DNA of 27,500 nt from Theodoxus fluviatilis (GCA_034096865.1 JAWQFJ010002847.1:1-27500), one strand, 5' to 3'; shown: positions 1-10,825, counted from the stretch's first letter. Notes: generated by a model not told the origin, from the letters alone. Made by a program: numbers and translations.

Positions 1-437
<437 letters not shown>

Positions 438-459
438 TTTCCTTGTTTTTAATCTTTAC

Positions 460-630
460 CCCAGCTCAGGAGAGGAGCATCTGTGTGGGATGGAGGTGCT
501 TTGCTGGGCTATGCTGCAGGCCAGCACAACGTAGTTCTGCCACAGCTGCATGTGCACATCGCGCTCGCTCGTCACCTTCTTGCTGCCTGAGCGCAGGATG
601 GATGAAGCTCGGTTGTCGTTGGTCTGCGTG
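460..630 (-). CDS. FRY: Furry (FRY/FRYL) orthologue, internal exon (downstream of the 2572-2834 exon)
   Basis: This is a 171-nt exon bounded on the minus strand by acceptor CTTGCTACAG (AG at 632-631) and donor GTAAAG (GT at 459-458). It enters and leaves in phase 2, giving 56 complete codons plus split codons. The split codon with the upstream exon is AA|C (Asn), so the protein runs ...PLVDPN|TQTNDNRASSIL... Visible landmarks are a VHMQLWQNYVVLACSIA segment, then a Ser-rich stretch ending RCSSPEL. From memory of vertebrate FRY/FRYL, the corresponding region has a Trp-Arg-Asn-Tyr (WRNY-like) helix followed by a Ser-rich RCSPPE-type segment in the same order. Furry is a large HEAT/armadillo-like scaffold that works with NDR/LATS (Tricornered) kinases in cell morphogenesis and microtubule organisation. 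That role is family knowledge. The family call rests on remembered similarity plus the perfect phase match. Confidence 0.82.
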
Positions 631-2571
631 CTGTAGCAAGATAGAGAGAACTTTCTGCAAAGCACAGAAGATTTGGATATTTATGGTCTTAGATGGAGAA
701 AGGGTATTTGAAGTGTCCTTGAGGTGGCTTGAAAATAACCCATAAGGATAGCTGCATCTGACTCTGCCTGTGAACATAAACCTTTCCATGCCTTCTTGGA
801 TGCTGGATGCAGCAAGGCAAGATCTACACTGCTCCTCAAATGCAAACTGTGCAAAATGGGAGCATCGCATTTGAATCATAGTGTTCATTGATCTCCAAAT
901 AACACTCAAATAGAGTTTGAAATACTGTGCAAAATGGGAGCATCCCATTTGAATCATGGTGTTCATTGATCTCCAAATAACACTCAAATAGAGTTTGAAA
1001 TCCATTATAATTATGGCTCTATGAAATTGCTTGGGTACAACATGGTAGTAGGCGCATGGAACAGAACATACTGTCTTGATGACTGTCACAAGTGTGTGTC
1101 ATATTTCGGGCGCCTGTGTATAGCGCGTCGCGAGTGCGTTGACCCCGCCGGGCCAACGGTTGCATTTTCCCGTGTTGTCCGTGTTTTCCTCTTATCAGCA
1201 TCTGCGGTTGGAAGATGCGGAGGAATGTTCTAGAGCTGTTTTCGCGCATGCGGTTTAGGCTATCCAGAGTTATCTTTTTGCAAGGAGACGGATTTAGTGG
1301 CAGATTGCTTAGTGCCATCAAAGGAGCAGGTTGTTTGATTCGGTGAGCTTGCCAAATGTTAAGCGCTCTCATTTTTCACCTTTTGTAAGCACGGTGGCTT
1401 GAAGGTGGCAGACTAGCGTCAGTGTAAGACTTGGTCCTGATGCTAGTAAAGTTCGTCGCAACTCCATGGGATTTGGAACCGCGACAGTCGTCTCTTTTCA
1501 CTTCAGAAACTTCGCTTTTGGGACAGGAAATCTAAGAAGTCGGAAGTAAGTTTAACCTGTTATCATTGTCTGTAATGCGCAAGTTGGGTCTCAGCAGTTA
1601 GAGAGAAATGGAGCCACATGGTGAAACACGCTAAACCATAACGTTTTATGTAATTGTGTATAGTTATGTTTTGAACATGTTCTATTCCATGCAGCATCGT
1701 TTAACCGGATAATTTTGTGGTGGCTTGTTGTACTGCCCCATGGGTTTTTCAGTGTAACTCTTCAGTAAGTTGGATGAAAGGCATAGTGCTAATGTAAAGG
1801 GTTGCGGGCGGGCAGTATCAAACTGGGAAATAGAAGCATTGTCCGCTGTTGCTTCTATCTGGACATTTGTCGCCAGGTTTCCACTTGTCCACTTTTCCAA
1901 CTTCGACCTGGGGCTGGATCCGGCAGCACGGGGTAGAGAGTTGTGTCGGAGCTGGGGGTCATCTTGACTTCAGGGTGCCAGGCAGTGACTGCCCAAGTCT
2001 AACATCGCTGGGCTCTGTCAGCCGAGCCTGGATGCCGGACTCTCCCACACACCACAGACTGTAGGCTCAGCACAGCCACCCCTTGTTCACCACCCGTGGG
2101 CCAAGGGCTAAGGAACTTTGGCAACGACATATCAGGTCATGTAGCCTTGGGTCGTCTATCCAGGGGGGAGAGGGTGGAGAGGGGGTGGTGGACAACAACA
2201 CAACAGACAGACAGGCATACTTTGGATCCACCAGGGGGTAGAGGGTGGAGAGGGGGTGGTGGACAACAACACAACAGACAGACAGGCATACTTTGGATCC
2301 ACCAGGGGGTAGAGGGTGGAGAGGGGGTGGTGGACAACAACACAACAGACAGGCAGGCATACTTTGGATCCACCAGGGGGTAGAGGGTGGAGAGGGGGTG
2401 GTGGACAACAACACAACAGACAGGCAGGCATACTTTGGATCTACCAAAGGGTAGAGGGTGGAGAGGCGGTGGTGGACAACAACACAACAGACAGACAGGC
2501 ATACTTTGGATCCACCAGGGGGTAGAGGGTGGAGAGGGGGTGGTGGACAACAACACAACAGACAGGCATAC
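631..2571 (-). other. FRY: Furry intron containing a 78-bp duplication and the 71-bp minisatellite
   Basis: The intron is defined by donor GTATGCC (GT at 2571-2570) and acceptor CTACAG at 632-631, both phase 2. From 1002 to about 2160 I see no convincing exon, RNA gene or transposon. The region around 1100-1260 is relatively CpG-rich. Because the flanking exons match in phase, no intervening exon is required. Confidence 0.75.
847..1001. repeat. Tandem duplication, 78-bp unit, two copies
   Basis: The segment starting CTGTGCAAAATGGGAGCATC at 847 recurs from 925 with only a few substitutions (for example CGC to CCC and ATA to ATG). Both copies end in CAAATAGAGTTTGAAAT. The unit is 26 codons long, so an open frame passes through it, but nothing indicates that it is coding. 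It lies inside the Furry intron. Confidence 0.95.
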
Positions 2572-2620
2572 TTTGGATCCACCAGGGGGTAGAGGGTGGA
2601 GAGGCGATGGTGGACGATGG
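2160..2620. repeat. 71-bp minisatellite that includes the Furry exon end and its splice donor
   Basis: On the plus strand the GGTAGAGGGTGGAGAGGGGG...CATACTTTGGATCCACCAG unit repeats with TTTGGATC at 2221, 2292, 2363, 2434, 2505 and 2572. The periods are 71, 71, 71, 71 and 67; the last lacks one GACA. The right-most copy is the 3' end of the Furry exon at 2572-2834, so every unit carries a copy of the exon tail (LSTLYPLVDPK-type coding) and the GTATGCC donor. The minus frame of the exon stays open through all copies to 2067. Confidence 0.95.
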
Positions 2621-2834
2621 GCCAGGCGTGGGCCACAGCTACTGGGCAGCAGGAGAGGACGAACTCCCGGGTCAGCAGACCTGCCAGGCAGCGCAGCCAG
2701 AGGTCAATGCGATGCATGGAGAAGTGAATCTGCAGCCCATCCTGGTGACTCTGCGAGTTGGAAGGTGCCCAGTTGTTGGCGGCGCGGTCCACCACCCAGG
2801 CCAGGTCAATGGTGGGCAGTGTCAGCACCAGCGC
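2572..2834 (-). CDS. FRY: Furry (FRY/FRYL) orthologue, internal exon (upstream)
   Basis: This is a 263-nt exon with a strong acceptor on the minus strand: a CT-rich tract then TTGGACAG, AG at 2836-2835. It is entered in phase 0 and left in phase 2 at donor CCAAA|GTATGCC. It encodes about 87 residues, including LTLPTIDLAWVVDRAANNW near the start and CCPVAVAHAWPIVHHRL then STLYPLVDP at the end. The order 'S-I-D-L ... H-C/C-P-A-V/A-x-A-W ... R-L ... P-x-V-D' matches what I remember of vertebrate FRY/FRYL just before the WRNY-like region, and the next exon continues the same order. The 3' end is duplicated downstream as the 71-bp minisatellite, so alternative donors of nearly identical sequence exist. 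I could not find the exon that precedes it within 2835-10594. Confidence 0.82.
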
Positions 2835-3478
2835 CTGTCCAAGGAGGAGGAGAAAGAGGAGTGTAAACGTCTGCTGACAGTCATACACCAAAGCTGTAAA
2901 AAAAGTGTAAAAATCATTACTCACCAGCTGAAAAACTCTCCTTAAATTTTTTTTTAATTCACAACCTATCATCCATGAAGCTGAGAAAGTGAGCATTCGA
3001 TATCCCACTGCTACGATGTGTTTTTTTTTTTTTGCAGCATTCTAAACTTTTCCACACCATTATGGACATTTGTCAAACCTAAATTAGTAAATAGTATGCA
3101 GGTGATAGAAAATGCAACATCTACACAGCATCTGCCAAAAATCATAAATGTTGGGCGGCTTCTACACTTGATAATAATGGACCGAGAAATGTATGATGAT
3201 CAGGTGGAACTTTTCCACAATGAGACACAAGGCAGATGAGAGGGTGGGGACATTCCCCACTTACTTACCTGCCTATCTCCTCACTGTTAGCCTTTAATCA
3301 CATCATTGACATTCTGTACATATGCCTGCTTAGTTTAATCATTTTCTACACTTTTTCTTTCTATTTCAAGTGATACACATTTGTTATTTCCTCCTCATAT
3401 TCTTGCTTTCATTTGTGTCAGACAAGGCAAAAGTTGACATTGAACTACAATTGTATAGACATGTTTTGCACGATACAT
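2835..3478. other. Non-coding stretch upstream of the Furry exon
   Basis: It holds the branch and polypyrimidine region of the 2834 acceptor and a short T run at 3018-3032. There is an isolated GTAAGTAAG donor-like word on the minus strand near 3260, but its phase-0 frame is closed by TGA and TAA within 24 nt, so no exon is called there. No gene is seen. Confidence 0.6.
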
Positions 3479-3490
3479 GTGTGTGTGTGT

Positions 3491-3551
<61 letters not shown>

Positions 3552-3555
3552 TGTG
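3479..3555. repeat. (GT)n microsatellite
   Basis: About 38 GT units with one GA interruption near 3495 and a TTT interruption near 3547. Open frames through it encode only Cys-Val or Thr-His runs and are not genes. Confidence 0.97.
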
Positions 3556-4121
3556 CACAACGACAACCACCTGTCTCCAATGACAATGGGAGCACAGTGA
3601 TAGGTCGGCAGCTGCGGGACAGCATCTGGAGTGGTAGTCTCCACTACACCCTCCATAGACAGACTCTGAGGGCTGCTCATCAGCTCCCCATTTGATTTCT
3701 ATATTATATATTGTACATGCACATGTGTGTGTCCATGTGAAAAGGAGGATCAAGTTGGCAAAAATGACTGTTACGAGTTCGACTTGACTCGTTTCAGAAT
3801 AAAGGTCTAGGGGAAATTACACACACACAACCAAACTTGTAACACTATCTCACACAATCATTCCATCCAAGATCGAACACGACAGAAAGACGGTGAGGTC
3901 AAAAGTCAAAATCAAATCACTTTAATTTCTCCTGGCAACGATAAATATGGATAACTACAGGTTAGTACTTCGGATTCATAAAACAACAATAATTCAATTC
4001 AATCTTCAACATAGATTAATATAATAATAACTATGGCTCGCCAACCGATCAAAAATTAACTTATCTGTTTCAAAGTCTGTTCCCGTCGATAAGCACGAAG
4101 TAGTCCTAAGGCGAGGTGGCA

Positions 4122-4258
4122 GTGGTTCACGAGTGCACTAATCCGCTTACACAAGGGTTCCTACCCTCAGGACGTCAGTAGCAGCGGAGACTGTGGTTCG
4201 CGAGCGCACTAATCCGCTTACACGAGGGTTCCTACTCTCGGGACGTCAGTAGCAGCGG
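4122..4258. repeat. Tandem duplication, 71-bp period, two copies
   Basis: GTGGTTCACGAGTGCACTAA at 4122 recurs at 4193 as GTGGTTCGCGAGCGCACTAA. Both copies run on through CCGCTTACAC, GGGTTCCTAC and GGACGTCAGTAGCAGCGG. The copies differ at a handful of positions. Confidence 0.93.
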
Positions 4259-4311
4259 CTCTAGAGGTGCTGGCGGGTAGCTTCGAGCTCAGGCAGGCTT
4301 GAAAACAGTAA

Positions 4312-4475
4312 ACTTCACCCTGGAGGTGGGCAAACGTAGCTTTTCATAGCTTGTGTACGGGAAGGCGTTGTAGACTTGAATTTCACCCTGGAGGCGGGCA
4401 AACGTAGACGATATCCTTTCGTGGCTTATGCACAGGCAAGCACGGCAACTCAAATTTGACCCTGGGGGCAGGCCC
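4312..4475. repeat. Imperfect tandem repeat, about 70-bp period, three copies
   Basis: TTCACCCTGGAGGTGGGCAA at 4314 and TTCACCCTGGAGGCGGGCAA at 4382 are followed by CGTAG, and a third, shortened copy TTGACCCTGGGGGCAGG starts near 4455. The interior of the units is more diverged than the heads. Confidence 0.85.
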
Positions 4476-4559
4476 TTTATGCTTCGTCGACTGTGGAGAG
4501 GAGAGAGGCCATAACTCAGGACGAGGTCGGTACGGTGTAAATTTCTCTTGTTGTTGGAT

Positions 4560-4765
4560 TTTCCCGCCCAGGCCACTGGTCGGCTGGGAATTATATACTC
4601 AAAGCGCGGACGCCTTTGAAGTCTGTGCCCTCTCATCCAATGGGAACACTTGGGCCACACCCACTCTCCCTCGCTGTCCAATCACACGTCTCCCATATAA
4701 GGGGAGGTCTATCACCGGAAGGTCTCCAGTCATGTTTTGGAAATGCAGCCAATCACACGTCTCTG
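4560..4765 (+). promoter_or_regulatory. CCAAT/TATA-like promoter-type cluster
   Basis: GAATTATATACTC lies near 4590, CCAATGGG near 4637, and the 15-mer CCAATCACACGTCTC occurs twice (about 4678 and 4749). The first of these copies is followed by CATATAAGGGGAGG, a TATA-like box. The arrangement resembles a pol II promoter, but no transcript or downstream gene on the plus strand is recognisable. It may be the promoter of the surrounding repeat. Confidence 0.3.
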
Positions 4766-4811
4766 CTCCGCACGCTAGCACAGAACGTGTGCCAAGTTTT
4801 CTATGGTTGGC

Positions 4812-4890
4812 GATGGATGGATGGATAGTGTTTTACGGCCCATCAGCCTTTCCAGACCACGCAAGGCCACTAAGCTCGAAAATCACTAGA
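4812..4890 (-). mobile_element. Retroposon 3' end, copy R1, with (ATCC)n tail
   Basis: Read on the minus strand, TCTAGTGATTTTCGAG leads into AAAGGCTGATGGGCCGTAAA AC and then CTATCC ATCC ATCC. The same order recurs at 13010-13080 (R2) and 14072-14152 (R3) on the plus strand. A shared 3' segment followed by a short tetranucleotide tail is the signature of a SINE or LINE 3' end. The full-length element and its 5' end are not identifiable here. Confidence 0.6.
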
Positions 4891-5132
4891 ACAGTTCAGA
4901 GCAAACGCAAGGCAAGTCACGGTGTCCCTAGTCACTCGCCTCTTTCAAACCACTCAGGGAGACGCGGTGGGTCAATTCTTAACTCTCACCCAGAACCCAC
5001 GGGAAGACAATGGCTGGCGAGCCATAATACACTATCGTTACTATTTTATTACGGTTGGCGGCCACACTCACTCACACACCACAGGTTAGTAAATACAATA
5101 AATTTGATACAAAGGGGGAGGGGGGTGATCTC

Positions 5133-5478
<346 letters not shown>

Positions 5479-5502
5479 GCTGAAACACTGTGATATAGCA
5501 CT

Positions 5503-5670
5503 GATGGTGGAGGTGGTAGTTGTCGTCGTCGCTATAGCAGCGTTGGTTTTGGTAGTCGACGTGGCAAAGATGCAAATAATCGGTCTATTGGTGGTGGTCG
5601 TGGTGGTGGAGTGGTAACGGTGGTGGTGGTGGTTGAAGCGGCAGTGGTGGTGATGACAGTGATCATGATC
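5503..5670. repeat. Degenerate (GGT/GTC)n triplet-rich stretch
   Basis: GGTGGT, GTCGTC and GATGAT triplets are interspersed with unique bases. It looks like a decayed trinucleotide repeat next to the compound microsatellite. Confidence 0.7.
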
Positions 5671-5927
5671 GTGTTGACAAAAAGGTGACGGAAGAGGTAG
5701 TAGGAAGGCATATACTTGGAATTAAAAACACTGTAATCATTACTGTCTTTTCCGGTCAATTTCATATTGAGTTTTGTTGTGACTTTTTTGCACCTGGTTG
5801 TACCTGGATGTCTTTCTTGGAATCAACACCGTCGATACATTTCATATTCTAGATTTTAGTCATGAGGATTGCGTGTATGTGTGCGCCCAGTTCCCTTTGC
5901 GAAATATAGATGGTACCTATTCATAGG

Positions 5928-6070
5928 CAATGGATATCGACATAATACTGTTCACCTTTTGACAATAAGCAGTGTCGGTAACACTGGAAAAATGTATAGA
6001 CAATGGAAATCGATATAATATTGTACACGTTTTGACAATAAGCACTGTGGGTAACACTGGATAAACGTAT
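5928..6070. repeat. Tandem duplication, 73-bp period, two copies
   Basis: CAATGGATATCGACATAATA at 5928 recurs at 6001 as CAATGGAAATCGATATAATA, and both copies continue through TTTTGACAATAAGCA and GGTAACACTGGA. About one base in ten differs, so the duplication is older than the 78-bp one at 847. Confidence 0.9.
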
Positions 6071-6777
6071 AAAGTTTAGTGTGAGGTGTCCATAGAAACT
6101 CATGAAGTGTGGGTTTTCTGACATGAAACTTCGTTAATGCAAATTGTCGTGAGTTTGTGCAGGTCTTGATGTAAAAAAGAGACAAAAAATAACAAACATA
6201 AAAAACCTTTTCTTTAAAAAGTTTGTGCAGGACTTCAGTTCATTTAGATAAAGTATGTCATTCACGTCATGCTAGCAGATCAATTGTGTTTCGTGGCGTA
6301 ATAAACTCATTCTTTCGTGACTGTTCTTTTTTCCCCAACGAAGATAATGATGTGATGTCGTTGATTTATATTTTAATTGTTTAATTTTTTTCTCACTGTG
6401 AAAATATATATTCTGTCATTTGCTGTCATACACGTTATTGAAGTCTGATGGTTTTGCTGTTCTTGTTGCCTGCCGTGGCGTCGTTTGAGGATCATTCTGA
6501 ATAGAGAAACCCTTGGGAACTACATGAATAGCTCGAAAAGTATATAGTTTTATTTCAAAATTATGTTTTCATTACGACTACACAACACGTGAGGCTTAGA
6601 CAATGAAGCAAGCTGGCTTGAAGACAAATAATCCAGAACGTTAAAGTCAATGGTTGTTGAGACAAGGGAAAGAAGATGCTACACATTTAAGAAAGTTAAC
6701 GAGAAAGATAGCTGGGAGCTGTTCATGAGCTGTGACTGGTATAGGCGTAGACGAAGGCAAGTGATACGTTAAGAAAT

Positions 6778-6800
6778 AATGATGATGATGATGATGATGA

Positions 6801-6834
<34 letters not shown>

Positions 6835-7184
6835 AACGACGACGACGACGACGACATCAATGATAATGATAACAACAACAACGACGACGACGACAACAAT
6901 GATAATGATAACAACAACGACGACGACGACAACAATGATAATGATAACAACAACGACGACGACGACAACAATGATAATGATAACAACAACAACAACGACG
7001 ACGACAACAATGATAATGATAACAACAACAACGACGACGACGACAACAATGTTAATGATAACAACAACAACGACGACGACGACAACAATGATAATGATAA
7101 CAACAACGACGACGACGACAACAATGATAATGATAACAACAACAACAACGACGACGACGACGACAACAACAACAACAATGATAA
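6778..7184. repeat. Triplet microsatellite array with 36/39-bp higher-order period
   Basis: (ATG)n and (ACG)n open the array. It then consists of GAC, AAC and AAT/GAT triplets in ordered blocks. The marker TGATAATGAT occurs at 6861, 6900, 6936, 6972, 7011, 7050 (one variant base), 7089 and 7125, with a partial copy at 7179. Spacings are 39, 36, 36, 39, 39, 39, 36 and 54. All spacings are multiples of three, so the frames never shift and the poly-Thr and poly-Ser frames are spurious. Confidence 0.95.
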
Positions 7185-7189
7185 TATAT

Positions 7190-8406
7190 TTTTAAAAACA
7201 ACCGTTCGAGGTTCAGATTCACTTTTTGGTTTGTTGTTATAGGCAGCCATTTCGAAACAGTGTAAATTCGTAATTAAAGAGGTAATGTAACGACCGTTAA
7301 AAACTAAGAGTGTACTTGTCCATTTTGACAAAGCCAAAGATTCAGGGGTAGTGAATGGTTGCCATTGCCAAAGACGTTATGGCAATGAGGCAGACTCCGT
7401 TAGGAAAAGGTTATTGTTCCAAGCAAAGCAAAAATGCACGCTGGAATCGTTCAGATGATGATGCAAATACTTCCGAGGGCATAGCTTGCTTCTAAAGTTC
7501 CCAGGGGATTGATAAAGGAACATCACCTGCCATTGCTACTTGCCCGATTGCACAGGCAATTTTCCATCTGTCACTCTCTGAAAGGCTGCTGCACTGACAT
7601 ACTTGGCCCCATCATGAAGAGATGAGGAACGGACTTGAGAGGTGTAACGTCATCATTTATGGGTAGGACACAGTTCTTAACAGCTACAGTGTCGCCCATG
7701 TGATTTCAGATGTTTTTCAATAAAGGATTTGGGTCGGTATGCTTATTTTGCACCGCACAGGAAGCGATAGTTCGCCCATATCAAGAGATTGAGGGTCACC
7801 CTCAGGTGATTACGGAAAATGTCATATCCACGGATACGTTTGCAAACTAAATCTTGCAACTACACTCCAAGAAATGTGCAAACATGTTTATTCTGTACGA
7901 CATTCCATCCTTGTAGAGATACCATTTCCTGCCTGTTTTTGCATTCCGATAATTCATATTCCTTCTACTGTGAAAGAAAGACGTTCAATAATGCTCAAAA
8001 TGCGTGTAGTATTATAAAGTTAACGTGTAACAAGGCGGAACCAAAGTTCCTAATACAGAGCCAAATCCCTGACACAAAACACAAAATGTTCCGTAATCTC
8101 CGGCTGAATATCAATACTTAGGGTCTCACAATCCAAAGTGCATCGTTTTTGTTTTTCGTGGTGAACATCTTCTCTCCTTCGTCACTTAAGTCTGTTCTGG
8201 GAGTCGCACAATGAAGTTCCTGATACACGGCCAACGCTCTGCAGTAGATACACAAACACGTTCAGGACCTCAGATAAGGTCAGAATCAGTGACCTGGTGG
8301 ATAACTGTCTGAAAGCTCTCTCGAGCTACTGATGTCTGTTAAAAATAGTGTACACTGCCATTTACAAAAGCCTGAACGAACAACCAAAAGAGACGTTAAA
8401 ATGTAT
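7190..8406. other. No recognisable gene or repeat
   Basis: There is ordinary AT-moderate sequence with no exon-like open frame bounded by splice sites. It lies between the triplet array and the predicted poly(A) site of the SLC17 gene. A 100-codon plus frame at 7819-8121 has no recognisable features and is not called. Confidence 0.5.
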
Positions 8407-8412
8407 TTTATT
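8385..8412 (-). terminator. Predicted poly(A) signal and cleavage region of the SLC17 gene
   Basis: TTTATT at 8407-8412 is AATAAA on the minus strand. It is followed in the minus direction by a GU-rich stretch (TCTCTTTTGGTTGTTCGTTC, about 8370-8391), the usual downstream element. It is the first minus-strand AATAAA I find after the stop codon at 10595, which implies a 3'UTR of about 2.2 kb. No transcript evidence is available. Confidence 0.4.
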
Positions 8413-10594
8413 CATATTTACAAGATGGCAGCATAACACCTGCTAAATGCAGAACTGAAATGTCCAGATATATAGGCAAATGAGCAGCACTAGCGGCAAT
8501 AGCAACAGTAGCAAAAACAACGGCAGGAACAGCAATGTGGAACATCAGCAATCATTATCATGTATATATGCACGGCCCATTCGGCACAGAGGCACTTGAG
8601 CATGTATGCGATATAAAGGCCATGCTCAGGTCCTTTTCTCGAGCTTTACAGTTTTCATGGCGCGCGTTCAGACGCTTCCGTTTCATGCTTACAAGTCAAC
8701 ATTCCGTATTCAGATAAAATTTATGCCAAGAAAGACTTCCAACGTACATAAATGCAATTCAAAGTAAATGTACTATTTAAAAATGTTTCACCTAGTAAAT
8801 GGTTGATCAAAATACACAGCTTACATTTCGTTATAATGGTGTTTCCGATGCTTCATTCAATTTGAAATATTCCTAATAGAAATGTAAAACAATTGTCGCT
8901 AAATAAAATGTGACAGAGAGTGGATAATCTTGAACTCACAAACATGCCAAGAATACACGTTAAATAAGGCTTTCCTGTGTATTTGTGGGGTTTTAAGTAA
9001 AAATTGGCAAGATGCTACCATTCGTTTAGACACATGATGGTTTCAGCATCTCAGTAATCCAAGACTTTCGAGAGTATAACAAAGTTTCTCAAAAGAAGCT
9101 TTGGGTTATGGCATTTCACTCAATAGGTCATACAACGGATTCGTGTATTTCTAAACAATTCACCCTAGCATCCAGGCAAGGGGAAAACACTGTGAAAATG
9201 TTAATATGGCACTGTAGTTAATGTAATGTTTCTAAACAAACACACATATGATGTTCAGTGCATTGTACATGTACGCTCGTTCATCACAGTGAGCAGAAAG
9301 GGATGGGCAGTGAGCGGGTTTGAAAATGACATGAGTGGAGACACAGCCTCTATCAGTCAGGCTCCAATTACTCAATTCAACAAGCACATCCATGAGCAGA
9401 GCATGAACGTGCTGAACACGTTTTTTCCAAACGAAAATTACCAGCAATGATTAAAATAATACACTGCTCACACAATACCTCGTTTCAAAAACAAAAAAGG
9501 AATTCATGACAAACTCTACGCAATATTATGTTCTTCTCATTTTAAATTAGATTCCTCACAAACATGGAACCTTTCATAGCTTAAAGTGGATTAGTAGCTT
9601 TTCTTCACGACTGTGCACATACGAAGTGATTCTGGTACATGTTTTCTCGGCTGCGGCCATAAATACACAGACAACACAGATGCACACAAGACGTGTTACG
9701 CACGCACGCACACACACACACACGCACATACATTCACATCCACACACACAACACATACACAACACATACGTGCAGGTGTGCACAATTGCACAGTCTTCCA
9801 GTAGACTCAAAAAGTACCATCTATCGGTGGATTTGAAACTTCAACTTCACAAAGTACATGTATATGCAGCGATCAATAAACTCAGAATCGAGTAAATTCT
9901 CAGAACTGCTAAATGGACACCCATCAGTGCAAATCCTGCTGTATATCTTGACCAAAGTATCAGATCAGTTCGGTTTGAAAGAATTGGTCAGATTTCTATG
10001 AAAGGCATACAAACACATTGTTCTTTGCTATTGCAGTTTGAGTAAAACACATCAAATTCCCTATTCTAAACGACATCCTTCTTCCAATACACCACGACCA
10101 TAAACAAGCCGCAGTTACAGCAATGACCAAAAGCCATCAAATTCAGTAACACATTTACATGACCTAAGAATAAAGCCGTGGGTCACATATTCCAGTTGAG
10201 GGTCAGATCAAACGCATTCTTCATCCACGTGTTTCCTACCAACAGTGGGCAAGCAGGAAGGTCCATCCCATGCAATAAACATTCATCTAACAACGTGGTT
10301 CTAGGAAGAGGGAAAAGCCAAAAGCATTCAGCTGTACGACTAATTACTAAAGGCAGATTTGGACGTCAAACAAGTTTTACAATGCTAAAAAGCAAAACGA
10401 ACGTATAACCTCAGAGCACCGTACCTGATATACTATCAAGCATGTCGTGAAAGAAACTTGCAAAAGATCCAAAAGCATCTAACTACACAGCTCGTACACA
10501 AACAACACGTCTGCACTAAAGGAAACTGACTTCGCTGAAATAAAACGATGGCTACAACTTGCAGATACCAACTGTAACTATAGCCAAGTGGCCT
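8413..10594 (-). other. Predicted 3'UTR of the SLC17-family gene
   Basis: This is the sequence between the stop codon and the first canonical minus-strand poly(A) signal. It contains a diverged CA-rich stretch at 9693-9780 and otherwise no exon-like frames, RNA genes or recognised transposons. The extent depends on which poly(A) signal is used. Confidence 0.4.
9693..9780. repeat. Degenerate CA-rich repeat
   Basis: CACGCACGCACACACACACACG is followed by interrupted CACACA and ACACATA words. On the minus strand, the sense of the predicted 3'UTR, it would be a UG-rich tract. Confidence 0.85.
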
Positions 10595-10825
10595 TCAAAC
10601 TTCTTCGTCTTTGCCTCGGAGACGCTGGGTGTCTTCCCTGTCCTTGAGGACGGAGCGAAGTTGAACCATGTGGCCGTTCTCGTCTTCTTCCACGTCGATC
10701 TCCTCGCTGTGGCGGGCCCAGGGCTGCAGCTCGCCCGAGGCGAACGCCACATAGAAACTGGCGCCAAATGCGTAGATGGCTGCCGCGATGTAGAACACAA
10801 TCAGCCAATCTGACCGCGTCTGGCT
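10595..10825 (-). CDS. SLC17A5-like: SLC17-family (sialin/VGLUT-like) transporter, terminal exon
   Basis: This is the last coding exon, 231 nt including stop TGA at 10597-10595. The acceptor is a long polypyrimidine tract ending TCCACTCAG (AG at 10827-10826), entered in phase 0. It begins SQTRSDW and encodes transmembrane helix 12 (WLIVFYIAAAIYAFGASFYV). The family-typical FASGELQPWA motif follows, close to the FASGE-x-QPWA of vesicular glutamate transporters and the FAKGE-type end of sialin. A charged cytosolic tail of about 39 residues, rich in Asp/Glu, ends in KDEEV. SLC17 proteins are MFS anion transporters of the plasma, lysosomal or synaptic-vesicle membrane. The sequence here cannot separate sialin-like from other invertebrate SLC17 paralogues, so substrate is undecided. 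Confidence 0.93.
   Translation of the reverse strand, partial: SQTRSDWLIVFYIAAAIYAFGASFYVAFASGELQPWARHSEEIDVEEDENGHMVQLRSVLKDREDTQRLRGKDEEV

Larger units (their letters stand above)
3770..5100. repeat. Repeat-like region of unknown class with internal tandem duplications (possible LTR or non-autonomous element)
   Basis: The segment starts near a TGTTACGAGTTCGACTTGAC word and ends before the CT/CA array. It contains two sets of imperfect tandem copies, several CCAAT boxes and two TATA-like boxes, as expected of an LTR or other promoter-bearing element. A 12-bp inverted pair, TATGGCTCGCCA at 4034-4045 and its complement near 5015-5026, roughly brackets the interior, but a match of that length can arise by chance. 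No reverse transcriptase or transposase frame is visible. The ends are not defined. Confidence 0.3.

Noticed and set aside
466..1089. 207-codon minus-strand open frame
   Set aside because: It overlaps the Furry exon in another frame and runs through the 78-bp duplication. The splice-site-bounded frame at 460-630 explains the coding signal.
1900..2066. Possible extra Furry exon on the minus strand (acceptor-like CTACAG near 2060)
   Set aside because: The exons at 2834-2572 and 630-460 already join in matching phase. The candidate frame has no Furry-like residues and no convincing donor.
2096..2945. Plus-strand open frames across the 71-bp minisatellite
   Set aside because: They are repeat translations antisense to the Furry exon, with no splice or family support.
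3250..3275. Strong donor-like word CAG|GTAAGTAAG on the minus strand
   Set aside because: The phase-0 frame upstream contains TGA and TAA within 24 nt, so it cannot be the exon preceding 2834.
4034..5026. 12-bp inverted pair TATGGCTCGCCA as transposon terminal repeats
   Set aside because: The match is too short, with no target-site duplication and no extension beyond 14 bp. A chance match of this size in 1 kb is not rare.
7819..8121. 100-codon plus-strand open frame
   Set aside because: No signal peptide, domain or splice context was recognised. The length is within chance for 27 kb.
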